This document shows positions 12,300 to 24,800 of a stretch of 64,000 nucleotides of DNA, in pieces (within the stretch, counting starts at the first letter, position 1; the number at the start of each line of letters is the position of its first letter). The translations under genes were made by a program, and so were the position numbers. The notes below the pieces were generated by a model, which was given only the letters and a program-made list of their open reading frames with translations, ran no database searches and was not told where the DNA came from. Source of the stretch: Corythucha ciliata (taxonomy: Eukaryota; Arthropoda; Insecta; Hemiptera; Tingidae); contig CM075939.1 of assembly GCA_038030265.1 (NCBI GenBank), forward strand, positions 21,495,253 through 21,559,252. Reading direction: 5' to 3'.

Positions 12300-12893
12300 A
12301 AGAACCAAGACATCGATACCAATGACTTTGAATGCCTGGGGTAACGTAACTACCATGGCTCAAGGATTCCTCGCCGGAGTTGTGAGCATAGCAACAACTA
12401 CAACTTGTACTAGAGACACGTGTGAACATGCGATGCGCAAGCGCAAGGAATATGAAGTTGTTCCCACAAATATGGTGGAGATTTGTTCCAGAGGCTTCTC
12501 TTCACTGAAGCAATCCATTTTAGACTGCGTCGTCGGAAGTGGAGCTGACAGAAGTCCAGACGGAAATTTTTCAAAAATAAAATGCTCCTCGGCCTGCGAT
12601 GGTTCCTCCACCATTTCCATTCAAGCGGGTGACCATGTGATTGTTGATGTCGACTACATCGGCACACATCACCCCGTGATCGGCGATCTTCCTTACAATA
12701 GGCGAATATAAACTTAGGCGGGAAGAGTTATTCGGTCACAGGTGTAATTGCCTACAGACCAGGGCATTACGTGATCTACTGCCGCAAGCCTACCTCCTGG
12801 GATTTGCCCGACGGCTTAGCGAAAAAAGTAGTTAAAAACGTGCAAGGTTCACAGGATGTGCTTCCTCACTTGCTGTTTTACACATCTTCACAA
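12300..12893 (+). pseudogene. Ubiquitin-peptidase-like (USP/USPL1-type) C-terminal domain fragment inside the MULE-like element
   Basis: One frame runs from the inner edge of the left repeats to a stop at 12709-12711. It contains cysteine pairs (CTRDTC, CSSAC) and an IVDVDY...LPYNRRI segment. A second frame, offset by a one-base loss or two-base gain, continues directly with NLGGKSYSVTGVIAYRPGHY, then CRKPTSWDLPDGLAKKV, and ends at a stop at 12891-12893. The order 'Y.L.GVI.Y..GHY..Y' followed by tryptophan matches the histidine box of C19-type and USPL1-like peptidases. I see no cysteine box, so the domain is truncated as well as frameshifted. Family assignment rests on motif shape only. Confidence 0.5.
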
Positions 12894-13050
12894 ACATGAA
12901 TAAATTCGTTTAACAAAAAAATGTTCTACAGTGACCCTTAAACACTTAATTAGCCCGTTAATAAGGTAGAGTGAACATGGCCTCACACGATGGTACATGC
13001 CTAAAAAATTGGATCGCAAGGATAATACGCGGTAAAACAAACGTTGCGGC

Positions 13051-13560
13051 CTATGTGTCGGGTTGCGTGAACTTAGCCCGACACACGCTGATTTTTTAAG
13101 AAAATATAAATTCAAAATGCTAAACAAACGAAAATTTAGGCTAAACGAACGTAAACAAACGATAATGAGACGGAATATGCCGCGAAACAAACGATTCCGC
13201 CCATGTGTCGGGTTGCGTGAACTTAGCCCGACACACGCTGATTTTTTAAGAAAATATAAATTCAAAATGCTAAACAAACGAAAATTTAGGCTAAACGAAC
13301 GTAAACAAACGATAATGAGACGGAATATGCCGCGAAACAAACGATTCCGCCCATGTGTCGGGTTGCGTGAACTTAGCCCGACACACGCTGATTTTTTAAG
13401 AAAATATAAATTCAAAATGCTAAACAAACGAAAATTTAGGCTAAACAAACGTAAACAAACGATAATGAGACGGAATATGCCGCGAAACAAATGATTCCGC
13501 CCATGTGTCGGGTTGCGTGAACTTAGCCCGACACATGCTGTTTTTAAAAAAAATCATATT
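13051..13560 (-). repeat. Right TIR tandem array, three near-identical 150-bp units plus a partial
   Basis: Units begin at 13051, 13201 and 13351 with a period of exactly 150 bp, and a degenerate fourth begins at 13501. The sequence is the reverse complement of the left array. The near-identity of these three units, compared with the more varied left array, suggests recent homogenisation or expansion on this side. Both strands are open for hundreds of bases only because 150 is divisible by three. Confidence 0.9.
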
Positions 13561-13685
13561 CCGAATGCTAAACAAACGAAAATTTTGGCAAAACAAACGT
13601 AAACAAACGGTAAACAAACAATTGATTCATTTTTCGTGAAATTTTCTGACATGTGTTGTGCCAGGTTCACATGCGTTATTTTTTG

Positions 13686-15846
13686 TCCTAGTATGAAAAG
13701 GCTCTTAAAAACAAGATTCCTTTTTTATGAATTTTGTACTGTTTTTTTTTTGCAATTTACAGTTCAAATTTATTAATTAAAAATTTACGCGAAGGTCGAT
13801 TTATATGGGTTCGATTTTACGTAAGTTTGGTGTGAGAGTTGGTATTGGGGGTCTACACAGTTTACTCACGAATTTATTGACACGCGCTTACTTCAGAGTA
13901 CGCGGACGCCACAGAGAAATCCGACTTTCGGGTGCGCCGTCGACGAACAACCGCTCAACAACGGAGTCAAGGTTTCACAGCGAACGCCCGGGTGGAAAAC
14001 CTCGAAAATTCTTACCTTAGTGATCCCTTGACGGGGCAGATAGTCTTACCTCAGGATGCCTTTTGGCATTATCTCAGCACCCGAGGTTTTCAGAGAAGCC
14101 ATTTCTCGGTTGTTTGAAGACCGTTTAAATCTCAATACAAGCCCTGACAAGGTTACTGACCATAAAAACGTCACATCTTTGGGCGCTAATTTTGATTCCA
14201 TAAATTAAATTAACATTATCACAGAATCACGTTTCTTCGGCCAAGTCTAAACAAACAAGTGAATAATCATTTGTATTAAAATAATTTTCAAGTTTTAGGG
14301 GGATTCATGCTCAAAAGTATAACACAAGTTATCGACGTAAACACCGTTAGACTGTACTTGTGTTGTTCAACGTACTAGGGGCTCACCCATCTGTTCAACG
14401 TTTAGCAAAAAATAACACATATGACGAGATTTAGCATTTTTCATGAATACCCCTGGCGAAATTGTATTGTTCTGCCGTATTCTACGACTAATGGCGTTTT
14501 CCATTCAATGCAATACACTCGTGTGGACGCTGCACTACACTTGAGTAGTGTGTTGAATGGAAATCGCTATAATTCCCATGGAGTTGCAAATTCATCGTAT
14601 TTTGGTTCTTTAATAATTAATGACGATCAAAATGTTCTTAAATATTCAACAAAAACTACGTTTAACAAGAATATTTCAAAAAGGAATGTAAGAATATAGC
14701 TACATTTTAACCCCTAATTTGATTATTTAGAACAAACCTACGTAAATATAATGCAAGTTGAATATTTTTGATTTGTATTTTTGGATAAAATATTGCATGG
14801 ATTTGACAAAAATAAGTACTCTTTTCTTGGTTGTTAATAAGGCACTAACATCTGTTGCCGTTGATGGGTATCGTGGTGGGAAGAGAGGGGCCTGCGATTC
14901 ACCTTGATGACCATAGGCAAGAATAACACCTGTTCTTGGGCTAAATTCCAATGACACTAAACTTCAAAACTAAAATTTCAGTTGCACAATACTCGAATCA
15001 TAAAGAAAACAAACTGGTTTCAAGGTGTCACTAGAATGTTTTTGCCACAAATAGTGATTCTAGACAGGGAACTTTCTTGTTTTTAGGCGGTACAAAAAAT
15101 TGGACTGCCTAGATCAGGCAATTTTCGAAACGAGAAATATTCTCGTATTTATATTAACCACATAATGCAAATTATGTGTGGTATGCGGAAGCAGAGAGGT
15201 CTCAAGAATGAAAATATTTTCCGATAGGCACGGGTAAGTTAATGAGGGAGAATTATGCAGAAAACAAATCTTGAAAATCCACGCCATTTAACATCCGAAC
15301 ATTTTGAAAATGTTCTAAGCGATGGCGAGGCAAAAGAAAATTGTAAATACATACTAATAATGACTTGATTTCCATAAGATGACTTACAGAAGAACTTGAT
15401 TCTATTCGAAATTCAAAGCTTTAGCCGGTATCAGGGTTAATTATTCGCGCTCATGGTTGCAATCTTTAGATTTTTCAGGTCTCATTACACTTCGTATCCA
15501 AAAATTAAAATCCTAGTTCCCTGCCTTTCCGCTTAATCCCTAGCCAGCAATCCTCACTTGAATTAAAATATAATATTGGTTCAATATTTCATATTTTGGC
15601 AGAAACGAGCAACTTGCTCTGTCCAGGCGAAAATATAGGCAACTATTTATCGCACAAATGAACATGAAAAACGACACTAATCCGACACTACGAAACTGAG
15701 AAACGAAGTCGCTTAAACAAAGAAGAGAGACACATCCTGACCCTAAGAAATTATTTCAAGTTTTTTCACTTAATATCACAATTCAAAATCCGTTTGCTTT
15801 GAAATCAGTGAATTTTCAAATCGTCCCCTAGTTTTTCTCAAGTCAC
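13686..15846. other. No gene seen, one MITE inside
   Basis: Apart from the short palindromic MITE at 14493-14568, nothing is identifiable. Open frames at 13932-14117 (plus) and 14727-14957 (minus) have protein-like composition but lack convincing splice sites. The part next to 15847 should hold the 3' UTR of the DUF1397 gene. Confidence 0.3.
14493..14568. repeat. Short palindromic MITE
   Basis: GGCGTTTTCCATTCAA at the left matches the inverse of TTGAATGGAAATCGCT at the right, with inner arms ATACACTC/GAGTAGTGT. The outer AGCGTTTTCCA word is shared with elements at 26757 and 28454. Confidence 0.55.
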
Positions 15847-18800
15847 CTACATGCTTATTTTTGATAAATAGTACGCTACTAAAGGAAAAAATAAAGGTAA
15901 AATTGTCCCTGAGAAGGCCATCCCGCTAGATGGCGTGTTGTACACGGAACAGGGCGTCCGTTTTTTAACGAAATTAAACAGACTGCTGACGATATTGGCA
16001 GGTGTGGGCTGTTTGCAGCGCTCTAAATGTTTCACCATGCACTCTTCCATGGAGAAAATATCCCTGAAAAAGGATAAAATTTGTGTTATTGACAAAATTT
16101 CGAAAACAGTATTTGAAGCATAGAGGTTTTTTGTACCTGCATTGTTTCTCATCGAGTTTGATTTCCGCGGTTGGAGGCACCGCAGGATCAATGTCATAAT
16201 GCGACATTGTCTCATTGACGCAGTTTTGAAATTCATTCAAAGTGTCTTGAAGGCATTCGGGCCCTCCTTCAGCGACAAACACTAATAAATCATAAAAATA
16301 ACTTCGTTTAATACATTAGAAGGACAGGATTAACGTGAAAAATGTAGGTCATTTTCATCGAATGAAAACGAAATTATTAACGCAATATCTTATCTTTTTT
16401 CAGGGGACCTGTTCTATAACTTTAACAACGGAAGTCATAATGCTTTCATTAATTGATTCGAAAAAATTGAATGAAATCGAACTGTCGGTTACTGACAGTT
16501 GTAATTAACTGTCGTTAGTTTTATAGAACAAGCGCCCAGACTCGGAAAATGTAAGAATATTGGCACATGTACAAAGCTTATAGAAGACAACTTACAAGCT
16601 ATCCTGTCGCCATCTTTATAACAAATAAAATTGATGAGCGAATCGGTTATGTTCAACGCGATGTCCTTGTGCGATTTTTCCTTTTCATCGAGACAAGGTT
16701 CCGTTCCATTAGTGAATTCTTCGACGCAACCTTTTAACGACGGTGCTTTTCTTAAATACGGACGAGAGAGAAAGAGAGTCGGGGAATGATTAATGATCGG
16801 CTACGAATTAAGAGATGAGAAATAGTTGGGAAGGTTTGACTTACGAACAGTATTTTCGAAAAACGAGGTCCAAGTCACCGGTCGGTTTAGCTTTTTCAAT
16901 CTCGTCTTGCATTTTTCCTATGTCGAACAGGCCCTTGAGGCATTTTTGAAACTCCTCTTTGGCTTCCTGGAACAATCAAAAAAGTTTATTAGCAGATATA
17001 ATCGCGATTCTTTTGTTAAATTTACCAGTGACGGGTTAGCAATTGCAATAAAAATAAAATTTATTTATTTCGTGTGCGTTTATTTGCAATTACAAATAAA
17101 ATTGGTTAGTAATTGGTTAGGGTGGCCTTCTGTATATGTAGTTTATAAGATCATGTCAATACAGGGTGTTCCAGGAGGAAACGTCAATACTTGCACATGT
17201 TTTACTACTAAGTAGGGCAAACCAAAATGACTATATGGACATAGGGTCGAAAACGCTTTGTTTCGGAGTTACAGGGAATTTAGTGTTTTTTAAGCCAAAT
17301 CACCTCTTTTCCACAAAGAGCGGTCTTAACGGACTAACCGTTCAACATAGAACAAAATATGCTACATTTCTGAAAAGAGCACAAAATTTAACATTGGAAA
17401 AATCAGGAATAACATATTAAAATCGTCTTTATGTACGTTTAGTTATTTTTGGAGAAATCGAAAAAGTGTTACGTTGAATTTTCGTGTTTCTTTCAGAGGC
17501 GAATTTCGCTCAATCTTCAGTTGGTCGAGCATTGACCAATTATTGTAAAAACATGCCCATTATGTGAGCTTTCAATTTACGTAAGAAAATTGAAAATCGG
17601 TTGGATTTTTACTGAGACATGACACGAAAGGTTTGGAAAAACAGTGCAAAATCGTCAAAATAAGCCATATTGCAACTGTCAGGTAAAATCCCCCAAAAAT
17701 TGTTTCCGACGTCAAAATAACCCCATAATTCAAAGAATCAAATAATATAAGAAAAATCAGTGCACCATATCCATCGTCATCATCTCCCTACCACTTTCAC
17801 TAGCAAATAATCAATTATTAAACAAATTAACTTGTCTGATTCCATCTAGTTTTCGTCTGGTGCTGTTTTTCAGACGTTTTTATATGATAATTGCAGTGAT
17901 TCACGCGCATGATATGATTTGTACCAGAAAAATAAATTTTGAACTAAAATAATTACGGAAGGATACCAGAAAAACTAATTAAACGAGTATTTACTAGTGA
18001 AAGTGGTGGCGGATGATGATGATGATGGATATGGTGCACTGATTTTTCTTAAATAATTTGTTTTTTTGAATTACGGGGTTATTTTGACGTCGAAAACAAT
18101 TTTTGGGGATTTTACATGGCAGCTGCAATATGGCTTATTTTAACGATTTTGCACTGTTTTTCCAAACCTTTCGTGTCATGTCTCAGTAAAAATCCAACCG
18201 ATTTTCAATTTTCTTACGTCAATTGAATGCTCACACAATGGGCATGTTTTTACAATAATTGGTCAATGCTCGACCAACTGAAGATTGAGCGAAATTCGCC
18301 TCTGAAAGAAACACGAAAATTCAACGTAACACTTTTTCGATTTTTCCAAAAATAACTAAACGTACATAAAGACGATTTTAATGTTATTCCTGATTTTTCC
18401 AATGTTAAATTTTGTGCTCTTTTCAGAAACGTAGCTTATTTTGTTCTATGTTGAACGGTTAGTCCGTTAAGACCGCTTTTTTTGTGGAAAAGAGGTGATT
18501 TGGCTTAAAAAGCACTAAATTCCCTGTAACTCCGAAACAAAGCGTTTCCGACCCTATGTTCATATGGTCATTTTGGTTCGCCCTACTTAGTAGTACAACA
18601 TGTGCAAGTATTGACGTTTCCTCCTGGAACACCCTGTATAGTAAGTTTTACGCGAAAATTTTTGTTTCTGCTGCCCTTTGTTTGAACAGCTCACTTGAAT
18701 TTGGGAAAGAAAGGGCCGCTTGGGGAAGTCCTATCTCGCTACTGTTACCTTTTTATTGTGTCGATGGTAGTTGGCCACGAGCTTTCTCATCGGGGCTTCC

Positions 18801-21800
18801 CATTAGCAGACACCTCCCCCCGCCCCAACAACACAATAAATCCCGGCCCCGTTAACTTGTGGACGAAAATCTTCATAAAATAAATAAATAAAAAACTACC
18901 ACTATGCAAATTGAATACCTATATTTTGTCTTCACATTAATTTATTTTCATTACAACGGTTTCTGCCAACTTTGCGGGCACCCTCAGTCATTAGATCGTT
19001 ACGTTCAATTTTTGTTAAAACTATTTTAACAGATTGAGGGGGTGAATGCCCTCAAACGAGACTGAAAACCGATTTTGGTTAAAAATATGAAATAAAAACA
19101 ACCACACTATGTTGCCAGCAAACAATGTAGATGAACTATGCAATTGAAACAATCCCAGGGTATTCGTAGACTACATAAACGAAAAAGAGCTAAGAAATTA
19201 AAACGAAACTCCATGGAATGTAATGTATTCCTTGTTTGAACAACTTTTTCACAGATACGTAGTAGAATATTTCGCCGGAACACGAAAACTTTTTTTGAAA
19301 TCAATTGTCTATAGGACGGACGATGTTTTAAGAATGAAGGGTAGCTTTCTGTTTATTTATTAGGCACCGCTCTTTCCGCCTTTTTATTACGTGTTATTTT
19401 TCGCCTGCGTTTCCTCACTATCGAGATGCACCACCTTAGCGCCCCAACCCCTGTTGAGCCAGGGGCGGTTTTATGATCGACAAACCGAATAATGTGGTTC
19501 ACAGCCTGATTCAAAACCAACCGTGCGCACTCGGCCATGTAAAAATCTCAATTTCACAAACGGCTGTTTTGAGGATTTGCACTCTTTGTTCAAAGTTAAA
19601 TTTTGCGGATTCGCTTGGTTCAGATCTCGATTTTGTGGGTTTCGCTCTTTAAAGAACCAAATTTCGTGGGTTCTGTTATTTGGAAAACCATTTTTGTGGA
19701 CTTTCGTTCTTTCAAAACCCAATTTCATGGGCTTGACTTCTAATGAACCCAACGGGAATTTCACCTTTTCGGAACCACATTTTGTGGCTTTAGCTCTTTA
19801 TAAAACCAGTTTCGCACAGTCTTATAGTACAAATAAATATTTTGGCAAAACCGAATGACGAAAAAACAATTTCGTGGGGTTCGCTGTTTCAAAATCTCAA
19901 TTTCAAGGTTTTGATATTGTAAAAATTTATTTTACTGAGTTTCGCGCTTTCATAAATCAATTTTGCGGACTTGGATCCTTCAAAACCCTATTTCACTAAT
20001 GTTTGTCTCACGCGTTGAAATCAACCCATGATTTCGCCGGGGATTTTCGTTCTTCCATAACCAAATGACCCAGATTTGACGCCTTAAAACCCCAATTTCA
20101 CGAATTTTTGCTATTTCAAAGCTCAATTTCGCGAATTTTCACGCTAATGAAAACCAAATTTTGTGGTTATAACTCCTAATCAAATGAGTTTAGCAGGTTC
20201 GCTTAATTTAGAAAATTAATTTGGCTCTTTCATAAACCAAATTCCCGGATTCACTCACTCAAGCCTCAATTTTTTGCAATTTCATACTTTTTTTTGTCTT
20301 CTATAAATCCACGTTTTGCGGAATTTCACTTGTTCAAAGCCTAATTTCGCGGATTTGGGTTATTGAAACCCTAATTCTCAGATGTTCGCTACTACACAAA
20401 ACAAATTTCAGCGGTTTGGCTCTTTTTAGAATCAGAGTTTCGATAGTACAAAAAACAAAAACTTTGGATCTTTTAAAAACCAAACTTCATCATTTTGGCT
20501 CAACGATGTATAAAAGAACTGGATTGCTCATCACTGCTGATTAAGTCTGCCATCAAATAAGCTCCAAGTGGAGCTTAAAGTGGATGAGAGGGGTGGAGTT
20601 TCAAAGTAAATACGGGAAGAGAGTTGTGTTGCCATAACTACACAAGGAGAGAGACAGGGTAATTGTTTATCAGGGGACGACCTGCCCCCTCCACGCCCCT
20701 CCAGTCCGCTGTGAGCAATCCGTGTTTATATATCGTTGTTTTGGCTCTCACAAAGTCCAGTTTCGCGGGCTGTGGCTCTTTTAAAACCATATTCACGGAT
20801 GTGGCTCACTCAAAACGAACCTCAAAAGCTTACTGTTCATCCCGAAATTTAATTTACGAATTCAATAACTTGCAATTAAGCCAGTAATAGAATTTGTGTA
20901 CGCTATAAACGTCTGATTTTTAATCGGGAACTAATCTCACAAACTGTACTGAGAGAAAAAAAAGGCCTTCATCAGGTCAATATTCGCCCGAGTATCGGGT
21001 CAAAGTTGTAACGCCCGATTATCAGGTTGAAACGGCCTTTAAGGGTTTTCACCCGATTACAACAATCGGTACATTTTGAACCGATCATCGTGCCTATTCA
21101 TTAGCCTTTGAATACACCCGATGAACATTCCTCGGTTTACTTTGACCTGACCATCGGCCCGAGTTTTCACCCGATGAACATTCCTCCTTTTGATTTTGTC
21201 TGAACATCGGTCCGACTTCTCACTCGACGCGCATTCCTCAGATCACTTTGGCCTGATCATCGGCCCGAATCCTAACGTGATGGACAACCTTCGGTTCGCT
21301 TTCACCTGATGTATATTTCTCCGAGTGTTCACCCGATGTCTATTCCTCCTCGGATCGCTTTGGTTTGACCACCGGTCCAAGGTAATTTAAATTATGTTTT
21401 ATAGTTGAAACATTCTTATTTTTATTGTTAACACTTTTTTGGCTAGTTTCGGGGTACGCAACCCATTAGGCAGGCATCCATGTAGAAACAAATCTCTGTC
21501 ACGAGCTAAAATTCCCCCAAAAAACTTGAGAAACGGCCGCACAAAGAAACTTGTTTCTCAAACTCGGCCGTTTCTCAAGGTTTTTAGGTAATTTTAGCTC
21601 GTTACATGTGACAGAGATTTGTGTCCACGTGGATGCCTTGATAATAGGCGGACGACGGAGGAAGGGCATAGCCCAACACGATTCGAGTTTCGAGAAAAAA
21701 AATGGGCTCCCCGGCGGGGTTTGAACCAATTGCGCCACGGTAATGCACGATACCTTTGGAAGTCGGACTGCGAGCTAAGCGGAATCCAACCCAGGGCCAT

Positions 21801-24800
21801 TGTTTCTCGAAACTCTAGGCGTTTCTCCTTATGACCTTAGGCAAACCACACCGGTGTTATCATATCGGTTGCGGGTTCAAATCCCCGGGGTTGAATCAGG
21901 TTTTTCCCGAAACTCGAATCGTGATTAAATATCGGCGACAACATCTTTTTTCATCTATCGAACTACATCTACGATATGATAACACCGGCGTGGTTTACCT
22001 TTGTCATAAGGAGAAACGCCCTGGGTGCGGTTCGGCTTAGCTGATCCCTCGCAGTACGACTTCCAAAGGCGTCACCGTGGCGCAATTGCTAGCGTGCTGG
22101 ACTAGTATCCAAAGGTTGCGGGTTCAAATCCCGTCGGGGAGCTTTTTTCTCTCGAAGCTCGAATCGTGTTGGGCGCCCGGAAGATATCACTTTCATTTAA
22201 TTTATTTAATTAAATACCAGCGACAACATCTTTCTTCATCTATCGAACTACTCCCCCTTCATTCTGGAGAGGGGGTTCAGCTCGGTACTTTATTGGACTT
22301 GATAAGGGGACTCCCTCCTTCACGTTCCCGTAAATATAAATATATATATATCCGCTTCAAAGCTTAGATTGACTGGACTACTAAAAAATAGACAAAAATA
22401 GCCTAAATTTTTTTTAAAAATAGAGAGGCAAATTCGGCTAAAATAAAAAAGGCGATATTTCATAGCTGAAAGCGAAAAATTTCCTCATTTTCGGTTAAAA
22501 TTGAGAAAAACATAAATTCGCGGCAGACGTACAGAAAAAAAGTCAATTTCTCATAAAAAATTGAGAAATGACACTAATTAGCGACTAAAACTGAGAAAAA
22601 GGGACAATTCCCGATTTCTGAAGACAATAGGCATACACCTTTGCATATCTTATCATCTTTTGCTTTCCCACACATTTTATTTCCATGCTCCCGGAGTGAA
22701 TGGTGTTCGTGAAAAAAATCGAGTCCGAGATGACTCATATTCGTGATACACAACCTCAGGAAGCTTGAAAAAAGTGGTTTTAGGCATGCTGTCGGTCTGT
22801 CTGTCGTGGTTTTTCCTCGATGAATTGCATGAAAATGGAAACGTTGCTTTTAGTTTGAGAATTTATTGCTCCCTTCACTTTTAACCCCCCCCCCCTTTTT
22901 TTTCTCACATCCCCCTCTAAACTAGGCCTCGTTTGAGCGTACTCGGTTTTACGAAAAAACAGAATATCCTACTCTCCAGTGCGAACCATGAGGAACAAAC
23001 GAATCGTTGGTTGGGACTTGAAAAATGACAACAATTCAATTACATAATTTCATTAGGAAGGAACAGTGGCAAAAATGAATGAAAAAAATGGGATGTGACT
23101 CCACCGCGACCAATGACGGGTTTCTAACGAAACGTGAAAACCTAGGTACCCACTTTCTAGAGCAAACGAAGGCAACGTTATGCAACTCCCCGCATAACTT
23201 TCCTCCAGGAAGAAACACTCATTGCCTGAGTCACAAGGTTGCCGATTAATTTAATGAGAAGGCAAAAAAACTAAAGAAATATTTCTTCTTAACTTTGTCA
23301 ACAACGCTAATTTCATGTTTTACCGTCTCTCTCTTTCTCGGTAGAAAGATTTTTCAATTAAATACAAGCCGTCCTCGTGAAAGGACGCGAGGCTAAACAG
23401 TCAAGGCTAATATTTGGTATCAAAATCTCGGCAAATGACAGTTTTTTTGTTGGAGAAGTAACCGTGAATAAGAATGTTTTTAAAATGGAACTCCATTTCC
23501 ATTGTTTTAAAAATGGAACAATTCATAGGCATTCCCGATTTCAGGTAAATATAATCCTCTGATGGTCGGTACAACCAGCAACTAAGGACAGGTTCAAATT
23601 AGTGAATTTAAATACTTCAACCTAGACAGGAAAGTACATAAAAATACATAATACGAAAGTAAAAACATCTATGCTAGCAATTTTTTCCCCGTCGGAAAAG
23701 GATAACACCAAAGTGGTTTAGTGCAGTAATCAAGTACGAACAATTTCACTTTTTATTATTTTCAATTTCAATAACCGATCCTGCCGGCGTGTTTTGCTTT
23801 TCTGCGACGAAGAAAAACAAGAGCTTAATACAAAGAAGACGCCTGAGAAACGTCGCAGAAAAGCAAAAAACGCCGGCAGGATCGGTCATTGAAATTGAAA
23901 AAAAAAATCTAATCTTTCCTGCCTCCAAAATAAAAAAATAATCAAAATTTCACTTTTGATGTTTCACCAAACCCCAATGTTGGTAATACGAGAAATGTTG
24001 AGTAATTATTCAAAAACTACGTCTTTGTAAAAGAAAAACTGCACAGCAGATAACCAAAGTTATCAACAAAAGTTTTTAAAATTAATTTCTTTTTCTACAG
24101 AGATTTATTTCACAATGGTTGCGATGCAAAACTCGGGGCTCGTGTTTAAACGCTGAAGTGTAGACTTGAGTGCTTACTGGAGGTTTGCAACGGTGATTTG
24201 TATCGCGATGGGACGTGTTTTGTTGGATTTTAAACACTCACTCAGCGCTGAGCAAAATTGACCGTTTTGCAACGGCAAAAGACTAAGTGCTCATTAAGCG
24301 CTGAACAAGTCTGAAGTTTTGCAACGCGGGCAATGATGGAATGTGAACATCGTTTCGGCGTCATATTGTTTATTGAAATGTAAATCGCTTTGTTATGGTC
24401 TGGTCGTGGAACATAAGAATGGAGACAAAGGCATCCCTCCAATCCTGTTTTTATAGTCATGGAGACACTTGAACTTTCCTCTATAGATATAAAAATAAAT
24501 AATTTGTAAATTACTTTATCAGTTCAAAAAATGTCCGAATCTAATCTTTATCGGAATTTTCGAGAGCTGTTCCAATTGCCGAGTGAGCCTTCATCTTCAT
24601 GAATTAATGAGCGAGTAGTGAGTAAAAGTATCCGGAATGATGCTATTAATTTCTCTTCATATCATTCATTAGTATTCACAGGTTCACCAAGTGCTTGCGA
24701 ACTACATACATTTTTTTCAGACAACGATTGTTTCTCTACTTTTATCCTTACCTCGAGATTGTACCGATTTCGAAAGCAATTCTTAAGAAAAAAATTCTAA

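Larger units (their letters stand above)
11333..13676. mobile_element. Mutator-like (MULE-type) DNA element with long repeat-built TIRs and a peptidase-like cargo
   Basis: The element starts with ACGCATGTGAACC and ends with its inverse. The outer 56 bp of the two ends differ at about three positions. It is flanked on both sides by the 9-bp duplication TATTTTTTG (11324-11332 and 13677-13685). The terminal repeats continue inward as tandem units of about 150 bp: six on the left (about 11461-12290) and three near-identical ones on the right (13051-13500), in opposite orientation. Between them lies a peptidase-like reading frame. A 9-bp target duplication with long TIRs is typical of Mutator-like elements, some of which carry captured protease genes. 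No transposase is visible, so this copy is non-autonomous. Confidence 0.75.

Noticed and set aside
12888..13494. Long open frames on both strands (200 and 143 codons) with repeated peptides
   Set aside because: They are translations of the 150-bp TIR repeats; 150 is divisible by three, so any stop-free unit repeats indefinitely.
14727..14957. Minus-strand frame with a protein-like start (SLEFSPRTGVILAYGHQGES)
   Set aside because: The acceptor and donor are weak, and the frame runs on into A+T-rich sequence; not enough to call an exon.
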